Positions 19,023 to 26,991 of a stretch of DNA of 64,000 bases are shown piece after piece; the stretch's first letter is position 1; each line of letters starts with the position of its first letter. The stretch lies in NCBI RefSeq assembly GCF_011355085.1, contig NZ_VXCP01000020.1, positions 62,001-126,000 on the forward strand, given 5' to 3'. Both the position numbers and the translations under genes were made by a program. The notes beneath the pieces are model-generated. The model was not told where the DNA came from. It saw nothing but the letters and a program-made list of their open reading frames with translations, and did no database searches. The stretch is from Pseudomonas akapageensis (GTDB lineage: Bacteria > Pseudomonadota > Gammaproteobacteria > Pseudomonadales > Pseudomonadaceae).

Positions 19023-20438
19023 GTGATAAAAAAGATCCTGATCGCCAACCGTGGTGAAATTGCTGTACGTATCGTGCGTGCCTGCGCCGAGATGGGCATT
19101 CGCTCGGTAGCGATCTATTCCGACGCCGATCGGCATGCCCTGCATGTCAAACGTGCCGACGAAGCCCACAGCATTGGTGCCGAGCCGCTGGCGGGTTACC
19201 TGAACCCACGCAAGCTGGTGAACCTGGCGGTGGAAACCGGTTGTGATGCCCTGCATCCCGGTTATGGCTTCCTTTCCGAAAACGCCGAATTGGCCGATAT
19301 CTGCGCGGAGCGTGGTATCAAGTTTATCGGGCCTGCCGCTGAAGTCATCCGCCGCATGGGCGACAAGACCGAAGCGCGTCGCAGCATGATCAAGGCCGGT
19401 GTGCCGGTCACGCCCGGTACCGAAGGCAACGTTGCCGATATTCATGAAGCCTTGAGCGAAGGTGAGCGCATCGGTTATCCGGTCATGCTCAAGGCCACTT
19501 CCGGCGGTGGCGGTCGTGGCATTCGTCGCTGCAACAGCCGCGAAGAACTGGAACAGGCATTCCCTCGGGTGATTTCCGAGGCCACCAAGGCCTTCGGTTC
19601 GGCCGAAGTGTTCCTGGAAAAGTGCATCGTCAACCCGAAACACATCGAAGCGCAGATTCTCGGCGACAGCTTCGGCAACGTGGTGCACCTGTTCGAGCGT
19701 GACTGCTCGATCCAGCGTCGTAACCAGAAGCTGATCGAAATCGCCCCGAGCCCGCAGTTGACCCCTGAACAGCGCGCCTACATCGGCGACCTGTCGGTTC
19801 GCGCGGCCAAGGCGGTGGGCTACGAGAACGCCGGTACCGTGGAGTTCCTGCTCGCCGATGGCGAAGTGTACTTCATGGAAATGAACACCCGGGTGCAGGT
19901 GGAACACACCATCACCGAGGAAATCACCGGTATCGACATCGTTCGCGAGCAGATCCGCATCGCGTCCGGGCTGCCGCTCTCGGTCAAGCAGGAAGACATC
20001 CAGCACCGCGGCTTTGCGCTGCAGTTCCGGATCAACGCCGAAGACCCGAAAAACAACTTCCTGCCGAGCTTCGGCAAGATCACCCGTTACTACGCACCCG
20101 GCGGCCCCGGCGTGCGCACCGATACGGCGATCTACACCGGCTACACCATTCCGCCGTACTACGACTCCATGTGCCTGAAGCTGGTGGTGTGGGCGTTGAC
20201 CTGGGAAGAGGCCATGGACCGCGGTTTGCGGGCCCTGGATGACATGCGCGTGCAAGGGGTCAAGACCACTGCCGCCTATTACCAGGAGATTCTGCGTAAT
20301 CCGGAATTCCGTAGCGGCCAGTTCAACACCAGCTTCGTTGAAAGCCACCCTGAACTGACCAACTACTCGATCAAGCGCAAACCCGAAGAGCTGGCCCTGG
20401 CCATCGCCGCCGCCATCGCCGCCCACGCAGGCCTGTGA
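19023..20438 (+). CDS. pycA: Pyruvate carboxylase subunit A (biotin carboxylase)
   Basis: A 471-residue ATP-grasp biotin carboxylase. It starts IKKILIANRGEIAVRIVRAC, has GGGGRG at 161-166 (ATP loop) and EMNTRVQVEHTITEEITGID late in the chain. It carboxylates the biotin carried by subunit B. Because the partner downstream is an OadA-type carboxyltransferase rather than AccB, this is the pyruvate and not the acetyl-CoA enzyme. The start is GTG at 19023 with GAGGA about 8 bases upstream. It is followed by subunit B after 11 bases. Confidence 0.93.
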   Translation: MIKKILIANRGEIAVRIVRACAEMGIRSVAIYSDADRHALHVKRADEAHSIGAEPLAGYLNPRKLVNLAVETGCDALHPGYGFLSENAELADICAERGIKFIGPAAEVIRRMGDKTEARRSMIKAGVPVTPGTEGNVADIHEALSEGERIGYPVMLKATSGGGGRGIRRCNSREELEQAFPRVISEATKAFGSAEVFLEKCIVNPKHIEAQILGDSFGNVVHLFERDCSIQRRNQKLIEIAPSPQLTPEQRAYIGDLSVRAAKAVGYENAGTVEFLLADGEVYFMEMNTRVQVEHTITEEITGIDIVREQIRIASGLPLSVKQEDIQHRGFALQFRINAEDPKNNFLPSFGKITRYYAPGGPGVRTDTAIYTGYTIPPYYDSMCLKLVVWALTWEEAMDRGLRALDDMRVQGVKTTAAYYQEILRNPEFRSGQFNTSFVESHPELTNYSIKRKPEELALAIAAAIAAHAGL

Positions 20439-20449
20439 GGAATATGACA

Positions 20450-22258
20450 ATGTCCAAGAAGATCCATGTAACTGACACAATCCTGCGCGACGCCCACCAG
20501 TCCCTGCTGGCTACCCGCATGCGCACCGAAGACATGCTGCCGATCTGCGACAAGCTCGACAAGGTCGGCTACTGGTCGCTGGAAGTCTGGGGCGGCGCGA
20601 CATTCGACGCCTGCGTGCGCTTCCTCAAGGAAGACCCGTGGGAGCGCCTGCGCAAACTGCGCGCCGCTCTGCCTAACACCCGCTTGCAGATGCTCCTGCG
20701 CGGCCAGAACCTGCTGGGCTACCGTCACTACAGCGATGACGTGGTCAGGGCGTTTGTCGCCAAGGCTGCAGTCAACGGCATCGACGTATTCCGCATCTTC
20801 GACGCCATGAACGACGTGCGTAACCTGCGCGTGGCCATCGAGGCCGTCAAGGCCGCCGGCAAGCACGCCCAGGGCACCATCGCTTACACCACCAGCCCGG
20901 TGCACACCATCGACGCATTCGTGGCCCAGGCCAAGCAGATGGAAGCCATGGGTTGCGACTCGGTCGCGATCAAGGACATGGCCGGCCTGCTGACCCCATA
21001 CGCCACCGGTGAACTGGTCAAGGCCCTGAAGGCCGAGCAATCGCTGCCGGTGTTCATCCACTCCCACGACACCGCCGGCCTGGCCGCGATGTGCCAGCTC
21101 AAGGCCGTGGAAAACGGTGCCGACCACATCGACACCGCCATCTCCAGCTTCGCCTGGGGCACCAGCCACCCTGGCACCGAATCGATGGTCGCAGCGCTCA
21201 AGGGCAGCGAGTTCGATACCGGCCTGGATCTGGAGCTATTGCAAGAGATCGGCCTGTACTTCTACGCCGTGCGCAAGAAGTACCACCAGTTCGAAAGCGA
21301 ATTTACCTCCGTCGATACCCGTGTGCAGGTCAACCAGGTACCAGGCGGGATGATTTCCAACCTGGCCAACCAGCTCAAAGAGCAGGGTGCCCTGAGCCGC
21401 ATGAGCGAAGTACTGGCGGAAATCCCGCGGGTACGTGAAGACCTCGGCTTCCCACCGCTGGTGACCCCGACCTCGCAAATCGTCGGTACCCAGGCTTTCT
21501 TCAACGTGCTGGCCGGCGAGCGCTACAAGACCATCACCAACGAAGTGAAGCTGTACCTGCAAGGCGGTTACGGCAAGGCGCCTGGTGTGGTCAACGAGAA
21601 CCTGCGTCGTCAGGCCATCGGCAGCGAAGAGGTGATCGACGTGCGCCCGGCGGATCTGCTCAAGCCGGAAATGACCAAGCTGCGCAGCGATATCGGCAAC
21701 CTGGCCAAGTCCGAAGAAGACGTGCTGACCTACGCCATGTTCCCGGACATCGGGCGCAAGTTCCTCGAAGAGCGTGAAGCCGGCACCCTGGTACCTGAGG
21801 CACTGCTGCCGATTCCGGAAGCCGGTAGCGTCAGCTCCGCCGGCGGCGAAGGCGTACCGACCGAGTTTGTCATCGATGTGCACGGTGAAACCTACCGCGT
21901 CGATATCACCGGTGTTGGCGTCAAGGCTGAAGGCAAGCGTCACTTCTACCTGTCCATCGACGGCATGCCTGAAGAGGTGGTATTCGAGCCGCTGAACGAA
22001 TTCGTCGGCGGCGGCATCGGCAAGCGCAAGCAAGCCAGTGCACCTGGCCATGTCAGCACCACCATGCCTGGCAACATCGTCGATGTGCTGGTCAAGGAAG
22101 GCGACGAGGTCAAGGCCGGCCAGGCCGTGCTGATCACCGAAGCGATGAAGATGGAAACCGAAGTGCAGGCACCGATTGCCGGCAAGGTCACTGCGATTCA
22201 TGTGGCCAAGGGTGACCGTGTGAATCCGGGTGAGATCCTGATCGAAATCGAGGGCTGA
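20450..22258 (+). CDS. pycB: Pyruvate carboxylase subunit B (OadA-type)
   Basis: A 602-residue protein: an HMGL-like TIM-barrel carboxyltransferase (about 1-300; DTILRDAHQSLLATRMRTED), a conserved carboxylase domain, and a C-terminal biotinyl domain with EAMKMETE (biotin on Lys 567). With subunit A it makes oxaloacetate from pyruvate and bicarbonate, replenishing the TCA cycle. The ATG at 20450 fits the GAGG at 20437 (9-base spacing) better than the ATG at 20444. Being OadA-like it could be mistaken for a Na+ decarboxylase subunit, but no membrane subunits are present. Confidence 0.93.
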   Translation: MSKKIHVTDTILRDAHQSLLATRMRTEDMLPICDKLDKVGYWSLEVWGGATFDACVRFLKEDPWERLRKLRAALPNTRLQMLLRGQNLLGYRHYSDDVVRAFVAKAAVNGIDVFRIFDAMNDVRNLRVAIEAVKAAGKHAQGTIAYTTSPVHTIDAFVAQAKQMEAMGCDSVAIKDMAGLLTPYATGELVKALKAEQSLPVFIHSHDTAGLAAMCQLKAVENGADHIDTAISSFAWGTSHPGTESMVAALKGSEFDTGLDLELLQEIGLYFYAVRKKYHQFESEFTSVDTRVQVNQVPGGMISNLANQLKEQGALSRMSEVLAEIPRVREDLGFPPLVTPTSQIVGTQAFFNVLAGERYKTITNEVKLYLQGGYGKAPGVVNENLRRQAIGSEEVIDVRPADLLKPEMTKLRSDIGNLAKSEEDVLTYAMFPDIGRKFLEEREAGTLVPEALLPIPEAGSVSSAGGEGVPTEFVIDVHGETYRVDITGVGVKAEGKRHFYLSIDGMPEEVVFEPLNEFVGGGIGKRKQASAPGHVSTTMPGNIVDVLVKEGDEVKAGQAVLITEAMKMETEVQAPIAGKVTAIHVAKGDRVNPGEILIEIEG

Positions 22259-22288
22259 TATCGGCCCCGGTTACAACGATTTACCTCT

Positions 22289-22315
22289 GGGGAGCATGTG
22301 CTCCCCTTTTTTTTT
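22289..22315 (+). terminator. Rho-independent terminator of the pycA-pycB operon
   Basis: A GGGGAGCA/TGCTCCCC stem with a two-base centre, followed by nine Ts, 30 bp after the pycB stop. Confidence 0.93.
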
Positions 22316-22347
22316 GTGGTGATTTTTAGGGTCAAAGAAGATCTTGG

Positions 22348-23025
22348 CTACTTGCTGGCCCGACACTGCTCCAACGTCAAAACCTGCCCCGAAGCCGCCT
22401 GATTCTCCGCCGACAACCACCGCTCGAACGCCGCCCCAACCAGCGGCCACTCCTCATCGGTAATGGAATACCAAGCCGTGTCCCGATTACAGCCTTTGAC
22501 CACCATGTGGTTGCGAAACACCCCTTCAAAGCTGAAGCCAAAGCGCTCTGCCGCACGCTTGGAGCGGGCGTTGGCGTTGTTGCACTTCCATTCCAGGCGC
22601 CGGTTGCCCAGTTCGAAGGCCAGCTTACTCAACAGATAGACCGCTTCGGTGCCCTTGGGCGTGCGCTGCATGGCGGCGCCGAAAGCTATGTGGCCGATTT
22701 CGATGCGACCATGGGCCGGGACGATCGACATCAGGCTGAGCAGGCCTTGGCATTGGCCACTGGGCAGGTCGATCACGGCATAGAACAACGGATCGCTGCT
22801 GGCGCCATTACTGTCGAGCCAGTCATCGAAGCCTTCACGGTCCTTGAAGGGGCCATAGGGCAGGTAGTCCCAGAGTACCGGATCGGCATCCGGACCCTCC
22901 AGGACTTGCCACAGGTCTTCGCCATGGCGCCTTGGGTCGAGCTTCTCCAGGCGGACATAGCGCCCGACCAGGAGGGTAGGGTGCGGAAGTTTCGCCGGTT
23001 GCCACTGCAATGTGCGTGTCGACAT
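22348..23025 (-). CDS. GNAT acetyltransferase, RimJ/RimL-like
   Basis: A 225-residue single-domain GNAT protein. It has the RimJ/RimL-type start (LVGRYVRLEKLDPRRHGEDL), GRIEIGHIAFGAAMQRTPKGTEA as the acetyl-CoA-binding strand and loop, and LEWKCNNANARSKRAAERFGF, which is strongly family-typical. The acceptor is unknown: small molecule or protein N-terminus. It is the last gene of a three-gene run with another GNAT (17-bp gap) and the PaiB-like protein. Confidence 0.85.
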   Translation of the reverse strand: MSTRTLQWQPAKLPHPTLLVGRYVRLEKLDPRRHGEDLWQVLEGPDADPVLWDYLPYGPFKDREGFDDWLDSNGASSDPLFYAVIDLPSGQCQGLLSLMSIVPAHGRIEIGHIAFGAAMQRTPKGTEAVYLLSKLAFELGNRRLEWKCNNANARSKRAAERFGFSFEGVFRNHMVVKGCNRDTAWYSITDEEWPLVGAAFERWLSAENQAASGQVLTLEQCRASK

Positions 23026-23042
23026 GGTCTGTTCCTTGTCCC

Positions 23043-23489
23043 TTACAGGGCTTTGCGAAATTGGATAAAGCCCGGGCGTTCGGCAATGCGTTCATACAGA
23101 CGGATGCCCGTGGCATTGGTCTCGTGGGTCAGCCAGTGGACTTTGATGCAGCCGTCGGCACGTGCCTGTGCATAAACGAACTCGATCAGTTTGCGACCGA
23201 TACCCGTGCCACGCTGCGATTCACTGACGATCAGGTCCTGCAGGTAGCAGGAGTTTTCCACAGTCCAGCATGAACGATGATAGATCCAATGCACCATGCC
23301 CACCGCCTGACCGTCGATCCAGGCCAATGCGGCGTTGATCGGTTCGGCCGGATCGAGCATGCGCTGCCAGGTCACCGCTGTGACCTCATCGGCAATTTGC
23401 GTTTCGTAGAAGCGTTGATACGCCTGCCACAGGGGCAGCCAGGCGGCGTGATCCTGCGCTGTAACCTTGCGGATTTCGATTGCTGACAT
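23043..23489 (-). CDS. GNAT family N-acetyltransferase
   Basis: A 148-residue GNAT domain with the QDLIVSESQRGTGIGRKLIE segment, which carries the R/Q-x-x-G-x-G/A acetyl-CoA motif. The N-terminal IEIRKVTAQDHAAWLPLWQAY is family-typical. AGGAG precedes the ATG. In Bacillus, paiA (a GNAT polyamine acetyltransferase) is paired with paiB. The same pairing here (12 bp behind the PaiB-like gene) makes a polyamine or related amine a reasonable, unproven acceptor. Confidence 0.85.
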   Translation of the reverse strand: MSAIEIRKVTAQDHAAWLPLWQAYQRFYETQIADEVTAVTWQRMLDPAEPINAALAWIDGQAVGMVHWIYHRSCWTVENSCYLQDLIVSESQRGTGIGRKLIEFVYAQARADGCIKVHWLTHETNATGIRLYERIAERPGFIQFRKAL

Positions 23490-23501
23490 CGGTTGGCTCC
23501 T

Positions 23502-24131
23502 TTATGCCTGGCCCATGAGGCGGGCGAGTTGTTGATCCTGAGAATCCGGGCTGCTGGCCAGGCCTTCGCGCACCCCGGCAATGTCGGCGGCGTTGCGGTT
23601 CTGACTGAGCTTGCGTTTGCCTTCCAGGCGACCGATCGGCAGGGCAAAGCCGACGATGGCCTTGAGCATGCCGTCGATGTAATCGGGCGGGGCGTCGGCT
23701 ACTGTCCAGGGCTGAGCCCGACCGCTTTCATGTCGATCGGTCAGAGCGCTGACCAGCTCGAGCAATCGCTCGGGATCGGTGAAGACTTCGGCCTGGCCGT
23801 AAGCGTGCACTGCGACGTAGTTCCAGGTCGGCACCACTTTTCCATCCTCAGCCTTGCTCGGATAAAAGCCAGGGCTGACGTAGGCATCGGCTCCGGCAAA
23901 AATAACCATCGCCTCGGCACCATTGGTCAGGTCTTTCCATTGCGGGTTGCCTTTGGCGAAGTGGCCGTAAAGGGTGCCATTGGCGCCCTGTTCGGGTTTG
24001 AGTAACAAGGGCAGATGGCTGGCTTGTAGCCCTTGCTCGCCATTAGTGACCAGGACGGCCAGTCGGGTTTGCTGGATCTGCTGCTGGAGGCTGGTCAAGT
24101 CGACGTCTTTGAATGCTGATGGCAGGTACAT
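23502..24131 (-). CDS. FMN-binding PaiB-family protein
   Basis: A 209-residue protein of the PaiB/FMN-binding split-barrel type: MYLPSAFKDVDLTSLQQQIQ, ASHLPLLLKPEQGANGTLYGH, GPDAYVSPGFYPSK-like (GADAYVSPGFYPSKAEDGKV) and VPTWNYVAVHAYG. Family members were first described as negative regulators in Bacillus but bind flavin and may be enzymes. AGGAAA precedes the start. It is first in a run with two GNAT genes and is divergent from a MocR-type regulator, which is its likely controller. Confidence 0.87.
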   Translation of the reverse strand: MYLPSAFKDVDLTSLQQQIQQTRLAVLVTNGEQGLQASHLPLLLKPEQGANGTLYGHFAKGNPQWKDLTNGAEAMVIFAGADAYVSPGFYPSKAEDGKVVPTWNYVAVHAYGQAEVFTDPERLLELVSALTDRHESGRAQPWTVADAPPDYIDGMLKAIVGFALPIGRLEGKRKLSQNRNAADIAGVREGLASSPDSQDQQLARLMGQA

Positions 24132-24149
24132 GGCGCGTTTTCCTGGATG

Positions 24150-24222
24150 ACTGGATGTATCCTAGGCAGACAATTGGACCGTTGTAAGATCCATTCTCTG
24201 TAATTTTAGTAGGACCAATCCT
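24150..24222. promoter_or_regulatory. Divergent control region between paiB-like and MocR-type genes
   Basis: This 91-bp gap holds two oppositely oriented, imperfectly matching blocks, ATTGGACC and GGACCAAT, and a related GATCCATT. MocR regulators typically bind such repeats in the region they share with a divergent target. Suggestive only. Confidence 0.35.
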
Positions 24223-25773
24223 ATGTCTGATCGGCTTCCGTCTCTGCAATTTGACCCGGCCGGCATCCAATTGGATCGTCGCCAGGGCTTGAGCCGCCAG
24301 CTCTATCAAGCGCTACGATCGCGCATGCTCGATGGGCGAATTGGCGGAGGGACTCGTTTGCCGGCCAGTCGGGATCTGGCTGCAATGCTGACCATTTCAC
24401 GCAACAGCGTGGTGCGTGCCTACGATCAGTTGTACGCGGAAGGCTTCATCGAAGCGCGGGTTGGTGATGGAACCTATGTGGCGCAGTTGGTGGATAAAAC
24501 TCGAACATCGGAAAAACTATCCACAAAAGTATCCACAGGGTTACCAACAGGCTTACCCACAGCCTTATCCACAAAAACGCCAAAAGATACTGGTGTTACA
24601 TCCAGTAAAGTTATCCACAGTGAGGCGATGGAACGGCTTCAAAGCCATTTTTTACCCCCTCCAAAAAGTGGTCCTCCAAGGGCTTTCCGGGTGGGTGTGC
24701 CAGCTTTTGATTTGTTCCCCTTCGATGTCTGGGCCAAGCTGCAGGCGGCTTTCTGGCGAAAGCCTGACTTGCAGCAGCTGGGGTATGGTGATCCGGCGGG
24801 CGACCTTCGGCTCAGGGAGCTGATTGCAGTTTATCTACGTGGCTCTCGGGGCCTTTCCTGCACCGCTGAACAAATTGTGATCACCAGTGGCGCGCAACAG
24901 GCAATTAGCCTTTGTGCACAGTTGCTGATCGAGCCCGGGGATCGCGTGGCTGTGGAAAACCCTGGTTATCGCGCGGCTGGGCACGCCTTCTCCATAGCCG
25001 GAGCACGGGTGCAGGGTGTAGCAATCGACAACGAGGGTCTCGATTGCGCGGCGCTGGCCGAGATCGAGCAATGCCGCCTTGCTTATGTCACGCCCTCCCA
25101 CCAATACCCCACCGGCGTGACGATGAGCCTGGCCAGACGGCTGGAACTGCTGTCCTGGGCTGAACGCACGCAGGGCTGGATCGTCGAGGACGACTACGAT
25201 GGCGAGTATCGGTACAGCGGTGCGCCATTGGCACCTTTGGCTGCCTTGGACAGGCAGGGGCGGGTGCTGTATGTGGGAACCTTCGGCAAAATCGCGTTTC
25301 CGGCCATGCGACTTGGCTATCTGGTACTGCCCCGGCAACTCGTGCAGGCTTTCTCGCAACGCCGGGCGTTGGATGTGCGTCATTCGGAAATTGGTACTCA
25401 GGCGGTAATGGCTGAGTTCATGGCCGCCGGGCATTTTCAGCGGCATATCCGCAGGATGCGGCGGGCTGCCTTGAGCCGGCGCAATGCCTTGATGGCGGGG
25501 TGGCCTGTGGATATTCCGGGTTGTGGTGCATTACCCATGGTGACGGCAGGGCTGCACTTGATGGTGCCTGTGGATAGTTATGCGCGGGAGTGTGAGTTGA
25601 TTGAGTTGGCCGAAAAAGCAGGCGTGGAACTGAATGCGTTGAGTGATTATTGGCTTCCGGAGTCGTCTGAGCCTGTGGATAAGCGCGCGGGTCTGGTTTT
25701 GGGTTTTGCGGCGGTGGCAGAGGGGGAGATTGCTGCGGCCACGGCGCGTTTGCGTAAGGCTTGGGTGGGGTAA
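24223..25773 (+). CDS. MocR/PdxR-family regulator (GntR HTH fused to aminotransferase-like domain)
   Basis: A 516-residue protein. A GntR winged helix is at about residues 16-85 (LSRQLYQALRSRMLDGRI, LPASRDLAAMLTISRNSVVRAYDQL). Then comes an unusual linker (about 86-145) and a fold-type I aminotransferase-like domain (about 146-516). YVGTFGKIAFPAMRLGYLV holds the lysine that would bind PLP, and VEDDYDGEYRY is also typical. Such proteins sense PLP or amino acid-PLP adducts. The linker contains a five-copy 12-bp tandem repeat encoding (L/V)(S/P)T(K/G/A). The target is probably the divergent paiB-GNAT-GNAT run. Confidence 0.88.
   Translation: MSDRLPSLQFDPAGIQLDRRQGLSRQLYQALRSRMLDGRIGGGTRLPASRDLAAMLTISRNSVVRAYDQLYAEGFIEARVGDGTYVAQLVDKTRTSEKLSTKVSTGLPTGLPTALSTKTPKDTGVTSSKVIHSEAMERLQSHFLPPPKSGPPRAFRVGVPAFDLFPFDVWAKLQAAFWRKPDLQQLGYGDPAGDLRLRELIAVYLRGSRGLSCTAEQIVITSGAQQAISLCAQLLIEPGDRVAVENPGYRAAGHAFSIAGARVQGVAIDNEGLDCAALAEIEQCRLAYVTPSHQYPTGVTMSLARRLELLSWAERTQGWIVEDDYDGEYRYSGAPLAPLAALDRQGRVLYVGTFGKIAFPAMRLGYLVLPRQLVQAFSQRRALDVRHSEIGTQAVMAEFMAAGHFQRHIRRMRRAALSRRNALMAGWPVDIPGCGALPMVTAGLHLMVPVDSYARECELIELAEKAGVELNALSDYWLPESSEPVDKRAGLVLGFAAVAEGEIAAATARLRKAWVG
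24517..24576 (+). repeat. 12-bp tandem repeat of DnaA-box-like units in the MocR linker
   Basis: Five consecutive 12-bp units start at 24517, 24529, 24541, 24553 and 24565. Their first nine bases are CTATCCACA, GTATCCACA, TTACCAACA, TTACCCACA and TTATCCACA. The array is in frame and encodes LSTK-VSTG-LPTG-LPTA-LSTK (residues 99-118). A further perfect TTATCCACA is at 24611-24619 and a reverse copy at 25674-25682. Confidence 0.9.
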
Positions 25774-25790
25774 GCGACCGCTGCGCGGTC

Positions 25791-25885
25791 GATCGCTGAC
25801 AAGCCAGCTCCCACAGTCGATCTGTGTGAATTCACGATTTTGTGAACACCATCAATCCCTGTGGGAGCGGGCTTGCCCGCGATGA
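25791..25885. repeat. REP pair (REPIN-like) after the MocR gene
   Basis: Two inverted REP-like units: one ending AGCCAGCTCCCACA near 25815, the other starting TGTGGGAGCGGGCTTGCCCG at 25860. They are separated by about 45 bp between convergent genes. The same right-hand unit recurs at 39831. Confidence 0.8.
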
Positions 25886-25890
25886 GGCCG

Positions 25891-26991
25891 TCAGGTTCCC
25901 GACTTGATCTTGGTCCAGGCCCGGGTCCGTGCCCGCTCGGCATCACGAGGCAATGGCTGCAAGGTGTAGAGCTTGGCCATGGCCTCCTCGGTCGGGTACA
26001 GATTCGGGTTGTTGCGGATCGCCGGGTCGACCAGGTCGGTCGCGTCCTTGTTGGGGTTCGGGTAGCCGACAAAGTCGCTGATCGGTGCGATCACTTTTGG
26101 CTGCAACAGATAGTTGATGAACGCGTGGGCGTCTTCCTGATCGGCCGCACCCTTTGGAATGGCCAGCATGTCGAACCAGATCGGCGCACCTTCCTTGGGC
26201 AGGCGCATGTCCACCACGACGCCGTTCTTCGCCTCCTTGGCGCGGTTGGCCGCCTGGGAGAAGCTGCCGGAATAACCGACGGCAACACAGATATCGCCGT
26301 TGGCAATGTCAGCCATGTACTTGGAAGAGTGGAAGTAGGTGACGTGCGGACGAATTTTCATCATCAGCGCTTCGGCTTTCTTGTAGTCGCCAGCATCTTT
26401 GCTGTTGGGCGGCAAGCCCAGGTAGCTCAGGGCCAGGGGCAGTATCTCGGACGGTGAGTCGAGCAGGGCAACGCCACACTGCTGGAGTTTGCTGATGTTC
26501 TCTTCCTTGAAGATCAGGTCCCAGCTATCGACCGGTGCGTTGTCACCCAGCACCGCTTTGACTTTGGCGGGGTTGAAGCCGATCAGCACCGTGCCGTACA
26601 TGTAGGGCACGCCATATTTGTTGCCCGGGTCGTTGGCCTCGATCAGCTTCATCAGCTTCGGATCAAGATGCGACCAGTTTGGAATCTTGCTGCGGTCGAT
26701 TGGCTGGAATACCCCGGCTTCGATCTGTTTGGCCAGGAAGACGTTGGAAGGCACGACCACGTCATAACCGGAGTTGCCGGTCAGCAGCTTGGCTTCGAGG
26801 GCTTCGTTGGTGTCGAAGATGTCGTAGATCAGTTTGACATTGGTGTCTTTCTGGAAGTCCACGAGGGTTTGCGGGGTGATGTAGTCGAACCAGTTATACA
26901 CGCGCAAGGTACGTTGTTCTTCAGCCTGGACCGCGCCGCTGAGCAGGGCTGTACACAACACAGGGGCGAGGAGACGTTTGAGTCTGTTCAT
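25891..26991 (-). CDS. Polyamine ABC transporter substrate-binding protein (PotF/SpuD-like)
   Basis: A 366-residue periplasmic binding protein with a signal peptide (LAPVLCTALLSGAVQA, cleavage before EEQRTL). LRVYNWFDYITPQTLVDFQK and YDVVVPSNVFLAKQIEAGVF are hallmarks of the PotD/PotF/SpuD family. The ATG overlaps the end of the acetylpolyamine amidohydrolase gene by 4 bases, so the two are translationally coupled. No permease or ATPase genes follow, so it must use a transporter encoded elsewhere. Ligand is probably an (acetyl)polyamine or agmatine-like amine. Confidence 0.88.
   Translation of the reverse strand: MNRLKRLLAPVLCTALLSGAVQAEEQRTLRVYNWFDYITPQTLVDFQKDTNVKLIYDIFDTNEALEAKLLTGNSGYDVVVPSNVFLAKQIEAGVFQPIDRSKIPNWSHLDPKLMKLIEANDPGNKYGVPYMYGTVLIGFNPAKVKAVLGDNAPVDSWDLIFKEENISKLQQCGVALLDSPSEILPLALSYLGLPPNSKDAGDYKKAEALMMKIRPHVTYFHSSKYMADIANGDICVAVGYSGSFSQAANRAKEAKNGVVVDMRLPKEGAPIWFDMLAIPKGAADQEDAHAFINYLLQPKVIAPISDFVGYPNPNKDATDLVDPAIRNNPNLYPTEEAMAKLYTLQPLPRDAERARTRAWTKIKSGT

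Noticed and set aside
20450..22258. Interpretation as oxaloacetate decarboxylase (Na+ pump) alpha subunit
   Set aside because: The partner gene is a biotin carboxylase, a PycR-type regulator is divergent, and the membrane beta and gamma subunits are missing, so pyruvate carboxylase fits better.
24517..24576. Regular 12-bp array considered as a CRISPR or iteron array
   Set aside because: Units are contiguous without spacers and lie in frame in a protein-coding gene, so it is not CRISPR. Without a Rep gene or AT-rich region, a replication origin is unlikely.
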